In this document: piece after piece, positions 33,664 to 42,312 of the stretch
How positions within the stretch are numbered: position 1 is the first letter of the stretch
How the letters are laid out: the number at the start of each line of letters is the position of its first letter
From: CAYJHC01 sp964369805
GTDB lineage: Bacteria; Bacillota; Clostridia; Peptostreptococcales; Anaerovoracaceae
Direction: 5' to 3'
DNA: 50,963 nt
Assembly: GCA_964369805.1 (NCBI GenBank)
Contig: CAYJFM010000013.1
Coordinates: forward strand, 1 to 50,963
Notes under the pieces: generated by a model
Database searches by the model: none
The model's input: the letters and a program-made list of their open reading frames with translations, nothing else
What the model was told of the DNA's origin: nothing
Translations under genes and position numbers: made by a program

Positions 33664-34899
33664 TTATATTTCCTCCGAGTCGCCTAAATATTTTTGTTTT
33701 AGAATATCCATACCGTCAAATGTAATCCATTCTTCCATAACTTTGTTATCAATTACGTGGTAGTGGTTAATTCCGAATATATCTAACGGTTTACCTGATG
33801 GTGCACCGAAGAATCCATTTCCTTCGTTAATACCTCTTAGTCTCCATCTGATGCTTACATCAGTTCCATCTCCCCCTGGGCGAGTTGTGCATGTGACTCT
33901 TTCAACATGGTAGCTACCATTTGGTACAGATGCAAGCATGCTGATAACCATTCCTTGAATTTCATCATACCCATTAAGGTCTTTATCACAAATAAAGTGT
34001 ACGCATGCGTTATCATGGTAGTACTCAGTAACTTTGTTTATTAGTTTGTAATTCCAGATGTTACTTTGCATTTCAAGAATCATTTCTCCAACAGAGTCAT
34101 CTTTAGCTACGTATTTTTCTGGCATGTATTGCCCTTCCATAGACTCGTTAAGTCCGAAAGAGTTTTGAAGTTTGTTTGTTTTTGTAACTTGACCTTTAGC
34201 CATTTTTTTAGCTACTTCAATTGGATCAAATCCTAACTGTGTTACTACCCATAGGTTGTCTCTTACTAGCCATTCTTCGTGAATTCTGTTATGTGTTGTT
34301 GCACAGTCAATTACAGTTCTGAAGCTGATTTTTTTGCCTGTTGCTGGTCCAAAGCTGCTATCTCCAAGGTTAGTTGCTGTAGATAGTACTCTATGAGAAG
34401 ATAAGAAACCTTCTGCACCATATGGTGACCAAATAACGTTTTGTCCAATAAGTCTTCTATCTGGGAAAGCATGTAGCATTTGAAGTGTGTTTGAGATTAC
34501 ATCTTTAATACCAACAAGACTTGATGTTCCAAGGTGCATTGTTACATTGTTATGGTATGTGTCATAAATAACTCCGATGCCTTTTTCTTCCCAAATTTCG
34601 TGAGTAATTTTCATAATATAGTCAACGAAGTCTCTGTACTTTTCGTCAAAGCCTACCATCTTTTGATCTCTTTTAGTCTTAGTAACGAAGTCATTATAGT
34701 CTAATACTCCAACTGGTGTTACTTCTGAACCATCTCCATAAAATACCTTGTCTTTGCTTTTGATTTCACTCATAATCGTGTCCCCTTTTGCTTTTTTTGA
34801 TTCTTTCTTTGTTTCAGTATGTGTCAATCCGGTTTCTGTCTCCTTAGTTTCTAGAGCCTCCACAGTTTCAACAGCTTGATTTTCTTTCAGTTTTTTCAT
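33664..34899 (-). CDS. Tandem SnoaL/NTF2-like protein
   Basis: 411 residues from the ATG at 34899 (AGGAGG five bases upstream). Residues 1-42 are a low-complexity Glu/Thr/Lys-rich tail. Two SnoaL-like domains follow, about 85-240 and 270-405. Each has the helix plus Tyr-His-Asp/Asn-Asn pattern: EEKGIGVIYDTYHNNVTMHLG and KVTEYYHDNACVHFICDKDLNGYDEIQG. Each closes with a strand ending in EEWL or EEWITFDGMDI. SnoaL-like proteins are cyclases, isomerases or dehydratases with a buried acid; two fused copies with this N-terminal tail are unusual. An internal ATG at 34773 (AAGGGG upstream) begins nearer the first domain and may be an alternative start. Confidence 0.75.
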   Translation of the reverse strand: MKKLKENQAVETVEALETKETETGLTHTETKKESKKAKGDTIMSEIKSKDKVFYGDGSEVTPVGVLDYNDFVTKTKRDQKMVGFDEKYRDFVDYIMKITHEIWEEKGIGVIYDTYHNNVTMHLGTSSLVGIKDVISNTLQMLHAFPDRRLIGQNVIWSPYGAEGFLSSHRVLSTATNLGDSSFGPATGKKISFRTVIDCATTHNRIHEEWLVRDNLWVVTQLGFDPIEVAKKMAKGQVTKTNKLQNSFGLNESMEGQYMPEKYVAKDDSVGEMILEMQSNIWNYKLINKVTEYYHDNACVHFICDKDLNGYDEIQGMVISMLASVPNGSYHVERVTCTTRPGGDGTDVSIRWRLRGINEGNGFFGAPSGKPLDIFGINHYHVIDNKVMEEWITFDGMDILKQKYLGDSEEI

Positions 34900-34911
34900 A
34901 CCATCCTCCTT

Positions 34912-34923
34912 GAATACGTATTC
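34912..34923. promoter_or_regulatory. Palindromic operator candidate (GAATACGTATTC)
   Basis: A perfect 12-bp palindrome with central CG, typical of LacI-family sites. It lies between the -10 box and the ribosome site of the SnoaL-like gene, where a bound repressor would block transcription. Confidence 0.65.
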
Positions 34924-34935
34924 TGAACTATTTTT

Positions 34936-34964
34936 AGTATACACAAGTCATTTGGTGTTGTAAA
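34936..34964 (-). promoter_or_regulatory. Sigma-A promoter of the SnoaL/MFS unit
   Basis: On the minus strand TTTACA (34959-34964) and TATACT (34936-34941) are separated by exactly 17 bp. The start point would be near 34929, just before the operator candidate. Confidence 0.75.
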
Positions 34965-35066
34965 GCCTAAAATGGCTATTTTGCATGTTTTTTGTTGCGT
35001 TTCAACACTTATTTGCCATTAAGTTTTATTTATTTGTTATCTTTTCCGCCCTCCCATTTTGCATGA

Positions 35067-35078
35067 GAATACGTAATC
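35067..35078. promoter_or_regulatory. Second operator-like site
   Basis: GAATACGTAATC differs from the perfect palindrome at 34912-34923 by one base. Centre-to-centre spacing is 155 bp, about 15 helical turns, which would allow repressor looping. Confidence 0.5.
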
Positions 35079-35090
35079 ATTTTTTTGTAA

Positions 35091-35130
35091 AAATAACCTC
35101 CAAAGTAGTTTTCTACTTCAGAGGTTATTT
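35091..35130 (-). terminator. Terminator of the purine operon
   Basis: AAATAACCTC (35091-35100) pairs with GAGGTTATTT (35121-35130), with inner GAAGTAG/CTACTT pairing and an AAAA loop. On the minus strand TTTTTAC follows the stem. Confidence 0.85.
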
Positions 35131-35164
35131 CTATGAGTGGTTATACTCTTATTAACTTTTAAGC

Positions 35165-35857
35165 TTATTTTCTGCCTAGTAAAATAGATGTAAGCTCTAC
35201 TGGCTCTACAATTTTACCATCTTTATATGCTCTCATGTTTCCTGAAGCAATTTCATCAATTAGAATTACTTCGCCATTAGCATCATAACCAAACTCATAC
35301 TTGATGTCATATAGCTCAACTCCGTATTTTGCCATTTCTGCTGCAACAACTTTTGTAATCGCTAGAGTTTGCTCTTTCATACTTGCATATTGCTCTAAAT
35401 CCATTAGTCCTAATAGAGCTAGTCCGTCTGGAGTAATTAGTGGATCTCCTTTTGCATCATCTTTAAGTGTTGTTTCTACATAACCACCTTCGATAACTGT
35501 GCCATCTTCAATGTAGTCACCGTATCTTTTAATGAAGCTTCCTGTAGCTCTACATCTGCAAATAACCTCTAACCCTTTACCAAATACTTTTGCAGTTAGA
35601 ACTTCCATTTGTGCTTTTTCAATGTCAGCTGATACATAGTGAGTTTTTACTCCAGCAGCTTTAAGTACTTCAAAAAACATAATTGAAGTTTCAAGGTTTG
35701 CTCTACCAATACCTTCTATTGTTAATCCAATGCTGTTTTCGCCTGGATCAAATACTCCATCAGCTGTTCCTGTACAGTCATCTTTGAATTGAAGCATGAT
35801 GTTTCCGTTTTCTAACTTAAATACATCTTTAGTTTTTCCTACATAAATTTTTTCCAT
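35165..35857 (-). CDS. purC: Phosphoribosylaminoimidazole-succinocarboxamide synthase
   Basis: 230 residues, the usual length of bacterial PurC. It starts KIYVGKTKDVFKL and contains IMFFEVLKAAGVKTHYV, CRCRATGSFIKRYG and YDIKYEFGYDANGEVILIDEIASGNMRAYKDG. It joins aspartate to CAIR with ATP to give SAICAR. It is last in the purine operon, 49 bp after purD, before the terminator. Confidence 0.96.
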   Translation of the reverse strand: MEKIYVGKTKDVFKLENGNIMLQFKDDCTGTADGVFDPGENSIGLTIEGIGRANLETSIMFFEVLKAAGVKTHYVSADIEKAQMEVLTAKVFGKGLEVICRCRATGSFIKRYGDYIEDGTVIEGGYVETTLKDDAKGDPLITPDGLALLGLMDLEQYASMKEQTLAITKVVAAEMAKYGVELYDIKYEFGYDANGEVILIDEIASGNMRAYKDGKIVEPVELTSILLGRK

Positions 35858-35906
35858 TATGGTACTCCTTTAAAATTATTTATTTGAAATTAAATTACTA
35901 ACTAAG

Positions 35907-37169
35907 TTATTGTTTGCTGTTAATAAGACCTATGTCTTTTCTATATTGCATACCAGCAAATTTTATATTTTCTATATTTCTATATGCCTTTTCTCTTGCC
36001 TCTGTATGAGTGCTGCCCGTAGCAACAACTCCTAGAACCCTGCCACCTGCGGTTACTAGCTTTTCATCTTTTAATGCTGTTCCGCTATGAAAAACTACAA
36101 TTCCTTCTTCTACCTGATTTATTTCAATAGGTACGCCCTTTTCATAAGCATCCGGATATCCTTTAGAAGCTTCTATAATACAAATTGTTCTTTCTTCAGA
36201 CCACTTAAGATTTATCTCTGCTAGCTTGTTGTCTATAACCGCTAAGAATACATCTAGTAGATTAGTTTCCATTCTCGGTAACACAGATTGAGTTTCAGGG
36301 TCTCCAAACCTATTATTAAATTCAATTACTTTCGCTTTGCCGTCTTTAATCATAAGCCCTATGAACAAAACTCCTTTGAATTTTAGTCCATCTTTTTTGA
36401 AGCCTGCTAAAGTAGGCTGCAATATTTCTTTATCAATTATTTCCTTTAGATCCTCATCAATTATCAAGCTAGGGGAGTAAGTCCCCATTCCTCCAGTGTT
36501 TCCACCCTTGTCTCCATCAAAGATTCTTTTATAATCTTGCGCTGGCTCCATTGGAATTATAGTCTCTTCATCCACAAAGCAAAGTATAGATGCTTCGATT
36601 CCTGTCAAGAATTCTTCTACAACAATTTTATCTCCTGCTGCTCCAAAGACCTTGTCCCCCATCATCTGGCGAATTGCTTTTTCTGCATCTTCTTTGTTTT
36701 CTGCAATTACAACACCTTTTCCTGCGGCAAGCCCATCAGCCTTAATGACCATTGGATATCCAAAAACTCCAACATCCTTTAATAGTTCCTCTTGCTCAGT
36801 GTACTCCTTGTATCCCGCTGTTGGTATTTTATGACGAGCAAGGAACTCCTTTGTGAAAGCCTTACTTGCTTCAAGCCTTGCACATGATTTGTCCGGCCCA
36901 AAAACTTTTATTCCTTCTGCTTCTAGCTCATCTACTATGCCAAGCGCTAACGGAACCTCAGGGCCAATTACTGCAAGTTCTATTTTTAGCTCTTTGCAAA
37001 GGTTTTTAATACCTTCGATATTTTCTGCACTCACCGAAGAATGGCATTTTGCAATTTCAGCAATCCCCGCATTCCCTGGCGCACAGTGCAACTCCATATT
37101 TTTATTATCTTTACTTAGTTTCCACAGAATGGCATGCTCTCTGCCGCCACCTCCTACTACTAAAACTCT
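35907..37169 (-). CDS. purD: Phosphoribosylamine-glycine ligase
   Basis: 420 residues from the ATG at 37169 (MRVLVVGGGGREHAILWKL), the normal beginning; an upstream start within purH would add 21 residues with no homology. ATP-grasp blocks are visible: FGPDKSCARLEASKAFTKEFLARHKIPTA, YPMVIKADGLAAGKGVVIAE and EFNNRFGDPETQSVLPRM. It makes GAR from phosphoribosylamine, glycine and ATP. It follows purH by 22 bp. Confidence 0.96.
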   Translation of the reverse strand, partial: RVLVVGGGGREHAILWKLSKDNKNMELHCAPGNAGIAEIAKCHSSVSAENIEGIKNLCKELKIELAVIGPEVPLALGIVDELEAEGIKVFGPDKSCARLEASKAFTKEFLARHKIPTAGYKEYTEQEELLKDVGVFGYPMVIKADGLAAGKGVVIAENKEDAEKAIRQMMGDKVFGAAGDKIVVEEFLTGIEASILCFVDEETIIPMEPAQDYKRIFDGDKGGNTGGMGTYSPSLIIDEDLKEIIDKEILQPTLAGFKKDGLKFKGVLFIGLMIKDGKAKVIEFNNRFGDPETQSVLPRMETNLLDVFLAVIDNKLAEINLKWSEERTICIIEASKGYPDAYEKGVPIEINQVEEGIVVFHSGTALKDEKLVTAGGRVLGVVATGSTHTEAREKAYRNIENIKFAGMQYRKDIGLINSKQ

Positions 37170-37191
37170 CATAAAGCACCGTCCTCTCAGA

Positions 37192-38727
37192 TTAGTGATA
37201 GAAATGTCTAAATCCACTAAACACCATTGCAATGCCTAGTTCGTCAGCTTTATCAATTGACTCTTGATCCCTTATAGATCCGCCCGGTTGAATTATAGCC
37301 TTAATACCTGCTGCTGCCGCTGCCTCAACGCAGTCACTAAATGGGAAGAAGGCATCAGAGGCCATTACAGCACCTTCAATATCAAAGTTTGCTTGGTTAA
37401 TACAGTTTCTTACCGCCCAAATTCTATTGGTCTGCCCTGGCCCTACTGCCAGTGTCATGCCATCTTTTACAAATACAATTCCATTAGACTTTGTGTGTTT
37501 TACAACCTTCATAGCTATTTCTAGGTCATTCATTTGAGTTGCTGTTGGCTCGATTTTAGTTACAGTTTTAAGTTTTTCTGCATCCAATAACACATCATCT
37601 GCATCCTGCACCAAAATACCGCCACTTACCTTTTTCAGATCTAGTCGTTTCTTTTCGGGTCTTCCTAGAATATTCTTTAGTTTTAATAGCCTGATATTTG
37701 CTTTTTTCGTAAGTATTTCCAAGGCTTCATCAGAAAATCCAGGTGCAATTACTATTTCAACAAATATTTTATTAAGTTCTGTAGCCGTAGCCACATCAAT
37801 TTCTCTGTTAGCTGCAACGATTCCTCCAAAGATTGAAATTGGATCACAGTCATGAGCCTTCTTATATGCACAAACTAGCTCGTCAGCAGAAGCTACTCCA
37901 CAAGGGTTCGCATGTTTAACTGCAACTATGGTTGGCTCTGCAAATTCTTTTAAGGTCTCTAATGCACCATTTGCATCATTGATATTATTATATGATAGTT
38001 CTTTTCCGTGAAGCTGAACTGCATTTACTAGAGCTCCGTCAAAAGGTTTAACCTCTTTGTAGTAAGTTGCCTTTTGGTGAGAGTTTTCTCCATATCTTAA
38101 GTCTTGAATTTTTTCAAAAGTAAATGTAATATTCTCTGGTAAGTCTTCTTCAATTTGTTCTCCTAAGTAGGCTGAGATCATTGTGTCATAAGCCGCAGTA
38201 TGTCTAAATACTTTTAGTGCTAATTTGTACTTAGTATCATAGTCTACTGCTTTGTTCTCTTTTAGCTGAGAAATTACATTATCGTAATCTCTTGGATCAC
38301 AGAGAACAGTTACATCTTTATGATTTTTCGCAGATGACCTAAGCATTGCAGGTCCACCAATATCTATATTTTCTATTGCCATTTCTAGAGTAACATCGTC
38401 TCTCATTATAGTTTGTTTAAATGGATATAAGTTTATTGCAACAATATCAATAGGAGTAATTTCTAAGTCTTCAATTTGACTCATATGATCCTCTAAGTCT
38501 CTTCTTGCTAGAAGCCCGCCGTGAACTTTTGGGTGAAGAGTTTTAACTCTACCATCTAAGCACTCTGGAAAGCCAGTAACATCTGATATCCCTGTAACTT
38601 TAATTCCTGCTTCCTGTAAGGCCTTAAGCGTTCCTCCAGTAGAAACAATTTCCACTCCCATTGCATCTAATTCTTTTGCAAATTCTACAATGCCTGTTTT
38701 GTCTGATACGCTAATTAACGCTCTCAT
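37192..38727 (-). CDS. purH: Bifunctional AICAR transformylase/IMP cyclohydrolase
   Basis: 511 residues from the second of two adjacent ATGs (38727), which has AAGGAG five bases upstream; the ATG at 38730 would overlap the purF stop codon. The N-terminal MGS-like cyclohydrolase domain has ALISVSDKTGIVEFAKEL and VSTGGTLKAL. The transformylase domain has RYGENSHQKA, VAVKHANPCGVA and the C-terminal SDAFFPFSDCVEAAAAAGIKAIIQPGGSIRDQE. It catalyses the last two steps to IMP. Confidence 0.97.
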   Translation of the reverse strand: MRALISVSDKTGIVEFAKELDAMGVEIVSTGGTLKALQEAGIKVTGISDVTGFPECLDGRVKTLHPKVHGGLLARRDLEDHMSQIEDLEITPIDIVAINLYPFKQTIMRDDVTLEMAIENIDIGGPAMLRSSAKNHKDVTVLCDPRDYDNVISQLKENKAVDYDTKYKLALKVFRHTAAYDTMISAYLGEQIEEDLPENITFTFEKIQDLRYGENSHQKATYYKEVKPFDGALVNAVQLHGKELSYNNINDANGALETLKEFAEPTIVAVKHANPCGVASADELVCAYKKAHDCDPISIFGGIVAANREIDVATATELNKIFVEIVIAPGFSDEALEILTKKANIRLLKLKNILGRPEKKRLDLKKVSGGILVQDADDVLLDAEKLKTVTKIEPTATQMNDLEIAMKVVKHTKSNGIVFVKDGMTLAVGPGQTNRIWAVRNCINQANFDIEGAVMASDAFFPFSDCVEAAAAAGIKAIIQPGGSIRDQESIDKADELGIAMVFSGFRHFYH

Positions 38728-38729
38728 CA

Positions 38730-40163
38730 TTACTCCTTTCCATCCCAGCAATATGTACAAAGCTTACAACCATCTATGCCTACTGCCTCTTTTACATCTT
38801 CTAACCTTTGGAATTTTAGACTATCAAAGCCTAACTCTTTTCTTATCTCCTCTACCATTATGCTATGCTTCTCTGAGAAAGAATCCGCATACTCTGATAG
38901 TATCTCTTCTGTGACTTCCTCTAGTCCTAAGTTTTCTAGTCTCATTATCGTTCTTCTTGTAATTAGTGAAAAGTCAGATACGCTTCTTGAGAAGTTATGG
39001 AATTTGCATCCGAACATGATTGGTGGACAAGCTGATCTTACATGTATCTCTTCCGCACCATTTTCTGTCAGGTAACTAACCGTTTCTGACAGCTGCGTTC
39101 CCCTTACAATTGAATCATCTACAAGAATAAACTTCTTCTTATTGATCATCTTAAACACAGGAACTAATTTCATTTTTGCAATCAAAGCTCTTGCATCCTG
39201 ATTTTGCGGCATAAAGCTTCTTGGCCACGTTGGTGTGTATTTTATAAGAGGTCTTGAGTACCTAATTTTACTACCATTTGCATATCCAAGTGCATGAGCA
39301 ATCCCGCTATCAGGAACTCCAGCAACATAGTCAACATCCACGCCGCCTTCGGCCTCGTCCCTTGCAGCCATTAACTCACCGTTTCGATTTCTTACAAATT
39401 CAACATTCTTACCTTCGTAAATTGAAGTTGTATATCCAAAATATGTCCAAAGAAATGCACATACTCGCATTTTATCCCCAGCTTCTTTTAAAATTTCTTC
39501 TCTCCCCACATTTAGCAAGGCAATTTCACCTGGTCCAAGTTCTCTAGTATATTTATAGCCTATATTAATAAATGCAAAAGACTCTGTGGCTGCACACTTG
39601 CTACCATCTTCTTTTTCACCAATAATCAGTGGGGTTCTCCCGTATTTATCACGTGCCGCATATAGTCCGTCTTTTGTCAAGACTAGCATTGTTACTGAGC
39701 CATCAATTTTGTTTTGAGCATTTTCAATTCCTTTTTCAATGGAACTTCCTTGAGAAATTAAAGCAGCTACAAGCTCCGTATTATTTATATTATGGTGTGA
39801 CATTGTCATAAAATAGCTTCCGTCTTTGCTTGCAATAATTTCTTTCACAATCTCTTCTTTATTATTTATCCTACCAACTGTAGTTAATGCAAAATGCCCT
39901 TGATCGCTATACACAGTTAGTGGCTGTGGGTCAGAATCACTAATAGCCCCAATTCCTGCAAATCCTGACATTTCGTCAAGTTCCTCTTCAAACTTTCCTC
40001 TAAAAGGTGCATTTGAGATATTGTGTATCCCAGCTTTAAAACCATTCTCACCAAGTATACACATCCCGCCTCTTTTTGTGCCTAGATGTGAATGATAGTC
40101 TGTTCCGAAGAAAACATCCATTACGCAGTCTTCTTTTGATATTACTCCAAATATGCCTCCCAT
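38730..40163 (-). CDS. purF: PurF-like amidophosphoribosyltransferase without N-terminal Cys
   Basis: 477 residues. The protein begins MGGIFGVISKEDCV, where classical PurF has a Cys as residue 1 of the mature enzyme (CGIFG); the Ntn-hydrolase nucleophile is absent. Other glutaminase-domain marks remain (LGTKRGGM, GRINN). The PRTase domain is intact: PRPP loop KKFILVDDSIVRGTQ and YVAGVPDSG. Fe-S ligands look conserved (RVCAFLW, ACPPIMFGCKF, C-terminal CKLCTYCWDGKE). Homologues with MGG starts exist in other anaerobes. It is the only PurF in this operon, so it may use free ammonia or a different Cys (Cys13). Follows purN by 2 bp. Confidence 0.9.
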   Translation of the reverse strand: MGGIFGVISKEDCVMDVFFGTDYHSHLGTKRGGMCILGENGFKAGIHNISNAPFRGKFEEELDEMSGFAGIGAISDSDPQPLTVYSDQGHFALTTVGRINNKEEIVKEIIASKDGSYFMTMSHHNINNTELVAALISQGSSIEKGIENAQNKIDGSVTMLVLTKDGLYAARDKYGRTPLIIGEKEDGSKCAATESFAFINIGYKYTRELGPGEIALLNVGREEILKEAGDKMRVCAFLWTYFGYTTSIYEGKNVEFVRNRNGELMAARDEAEGGVDVDYVAGVPDSGIAHALGYANGSKIRYSRPLIKYTPTWPRSFMPQNQDARALIAKMKLVPVFKMINKKKFILVDDSIVRGTQLSETVSYLTENGAEEIHVRSACPPIMFGCKFHNFSRSVSDFSLITRRTIMRLENLGLEEVTEEILSEYADSFSEKHSIMVEEIRKELGFDSLKFQRLEDVKEAVGIDGCKLCTYCWDGKE

Positions 40164-40165
40164 GT

Positions 40166-40744
40166 TTACCCCTTTTCTCTAAGTTCTTTTATTACTTTTT
40201 CTATGCCTTCTGATAGAATTTTATGTTCTACTTTAAGGACTCTCTTTGCTAAAATTTCTGGGGTATCCCCTTTTAAAACTTCAATTTTTTCTTGAATTAA
40301 TATTCTACCTGTATCCACACCTTCATCTACTAGATGAACTGTGGCACCACTCTCTTTTTCACCGGCTTCAATAACAGCTTTATGCACTCGCATTCCATAA
40401 AACCCCATTCCACTATACTTTGGAATTAAAGAAGGGTGAATGTTTATGATTCGATCTTTGTAAGCATCAATTATCCCTGAAGAAAGCACTCTCATATACC
40501 CAGCCAGAACAACAATATCAATCCCCTTTGCTAGAAGTTCTTGCGTAAGCTCCTCTTGATCTGTAATAACTAAGTGCTCAATGTTCTCATTTTCAGCTCT
40601 CTCAAGAGCAAAGGCTCCTTCTTTGCTTGAAATCACTAAGGCTACTTCACAGCGCTTTAGTTTTCCTGCCTTAATGTTGTCAATTACTGCCTGCATATTA
40701 GAGCCCCCACCTGAAACAAGAACTCCAATTTTATAGTTTTTCAT
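40166..40744 (-). CDS. purN: Phosphoribosylglycinamide formyltransferase
   Basis: 192 residues. It begins KIGVLVSGGGSNMQAVID and carries the active-site block IINIHPSLIPKYSGMGFYG with the catalytic Asn-His pair, then GATVHLVDEGVDTGRILIQ. It transfers the formyl group from 10-formyl-tetrahydrofolate to GAR. Stop codon of purM and this ATG are adjacent. Confidence 0.96.
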   Translation of the reverse strand: MKNYKIGVLVSGGGSNMQAVIDNIKAGKLKRCEVALVISSKEGAFALERAENENIEHLVITDQEELTQELLAKGIDIVVLAGYMRVLSSGIIDAYKDRIINIHPSLIPKYSGMGFYGMRVHKAVIEAGEKESGATVHLVDEGVDTGRILIQEKIEVLKGDTPEILAKRVLKVEHKILSEGIEKVIKELREKG

Positions 40745-41800
40745 TTATATTTCAGCCCCTTCTAATATAACTTCTTTAGTCTCAGAACTGATAACTTCCC
40801 CTATTTCAAAAGCATTTTCGCCCGCTTCATTTATTGCTGCAAGAACCTTTTCTTTATCCTCTGCTTTCACAAAGAACATCATTCCAACACCCATATTAAA
40901 TGTGCTAAACATTTCTTCAATTGAATTTCCACTTTTATCCATTAGATATGGAAATATTTTTGGCATTTCCCATGATCCAAGTTTTATCTTACATCCTAAG
41001 TTTCCTTGGAATACCCTAGGAATATTCTCATAGAATCCACCACCTGTAATATGGACAATACCATTTATATCAGCTGCCTTAGTTGCAGCTTTAAAAGCTT
41101 TTGTATATAACTTTGTTGGAGTTATTAGAGCCTCTCCTAAAGTTTCCCCTAACTCTGGCACAAAGTCCGTCACTTTCATATTTTCTCTGTCTAGTAACAC
41201 TTTTCTTACTAGAGAAAATCCATTGCTATGAAGCCCACTTGAAGAAACGCCAATGATCGCATCCCCTTCCGAAATTTTCTCACCAGTAATCACCTTACTT
41301 TTTGAAACAATTCCAATTGCAAACCCAGCCATATCATATTCGCCTTCTTGGTAAAACTCAGGCATTTCAGCTGTCTCTCCGCCTACCAGCGAGCATTCTC
41401 CCTGAAGGCATCCTTCCGCTACTCCTGATACTATCTTAGCCACCTTTTCAGCTTCTACTTTCCCTGTTGCAATATAGTCTAGGAAAAACATTGGCTTTGC
41501 TCCTTGGCATAGTACGTCATTAACACACATTGCCACACAGTCAATTCCAACAGTATCATGCTTGTCCATAAGAAAAGCTATTTTAAGCTTTGTCCCAACG
41601 CCATCTGCCCCTGATACTAAAACTGGGTTATCAAGGTCTTCTTTGTCTATTTCATACAAACTTCCAAAGCTCCCTAGTCCTGTAAGCACATTTTTAGAAA
41701 AAGTTCTCTTAACATGCTCTTTCATTAGAGATACAGCTCTTTCACCTTCTTTGGTGTCAACCCCTGCATCCTTGTATGTAAGTTTTTGATCTACAGCCAT
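40745..41800 (-). CDS. purM: Phosphoribosylformylglycinamidine cyclo-ligase
   Basis: 351 residues. Recognisable blocks are TYKDAGVDTKEGERAV, VSGADGVGTKLKIAF, GIDCVAMCVNDVLCQGAKPMFFLDYIATG, LVGGETAEMPEFY and GVSSSGLHSNGFSLVRKV. It makes AIR from FGAM with ATP. It is located between purE and purN with gaps of a few bases. Confidence 0.97.
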   Translation of the reverse strand: MAVDQKLTYKDAGVDTKEGERAVSLMKEHVKRTFSKNVLTGLGSFGSLYEIDKEDLDNPVLVSGADGVGTKLKIAFLMDKHDTVGIDCVAMCVNDVLCQGAKPMFFLDYIATGKVEAEKVAKIVSGVAEGCLQGECSLVGGETAEMPEFYQEGEYDMAGFAIGIVSKSKVITGEKISEGDAIIGVSSSGLHSNGFSLVRKVLLDRENMKVTDFVPELGETLGEALITPTKLYTKAFKAATKAADINGIVHITGGGFYENIPRVFQGNLGCKIKLGSWEMPKIFPYLMDKSGNSIEEMFSTFNMGVGMMFFVKAEDKEKVLAAINEAGENAFEIGEVISSETKEVILEGAEI

Positions 41801-41811
41801 GATTTCTCCTT

Positions 41812-42297
41812 TTACTTATTTTGAAATTCAGCATCAATAGCCATTACTTCTTCTGCCATCTTCTGCTTGTATGCCCTAATTCCTTCTCTCATTTCTGGAT
41901 ACTTTGTTCCTAAAATTTGAACCGCCAAAATTGCAGCATTTTCCGCTCCATCAATAGCAACTGTTGCAACAGGAACTCCCTTTGGCATTTGCACTACTGA
42001 TAGTAGTGAATCAAGTCCATCCATTGTGCTAGATTTCATCGGAATTCCAATGATAGGTAGAGGTGTTAATGAGCAAAGTACTCCAGCTAGATGTGCCGCT
42101 TTTCCTGCTGCCGCAATAATTACTTCCGTGCCATTTGCTTCAGCGTTTTTCGAAAATTCCTCTGCTGCCTGCGGTGTTCTGTGTGCAGAAATTACTCTAA
42201 CCTCTGTTTCCACACCAAATTCTTTTAATAGTTTTTCAGCTTTTTCCACTACTGGATAGTCCGATTTTGATCCCATTACTATTGCTACTTTTGCCAT
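41812..42297 (-). CDS. purE: N5-carboxyaminoimidazole ribonucleotide mutase (class I PurE)
   Basis: 161 residues. GSKSDYPVVEKAEKLLKEFGVETEVRVISAHRTP is the class I PurE signature, with AAGKAAHLAGVLCSLTPLPIIGIPM following. No purK is visible in the operon; either purK is elsewhere or high CO2 in the habitat makes it unnecessary. It follows purL by 15 bp. Confidence 0.95.
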   Translation of the reverse strand: MAKVAIVMGSKSDYPVVEKAEKLLKEFGVETEVRVISAHRTPQAAEEFSKNAEANGTEVIIAAAGKAAHLAGVLCSLTPLPIIGIPMKSSTMDGLDSLLSVVQMPKGVPVATVAIDGAENAAILAVQILGTKYPEMREGIRAYKQKMAEEVMAIDAEFQNK

Positions 42298-42312
42298 AAT
42301 TTACTCTCCTTA

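Noticed and set aside
35907..37232. PurD with 21 extra N-terminal residues
   Set aside because: They overlap the purH end and precede the canonical MRVLVVGGGGREH start.
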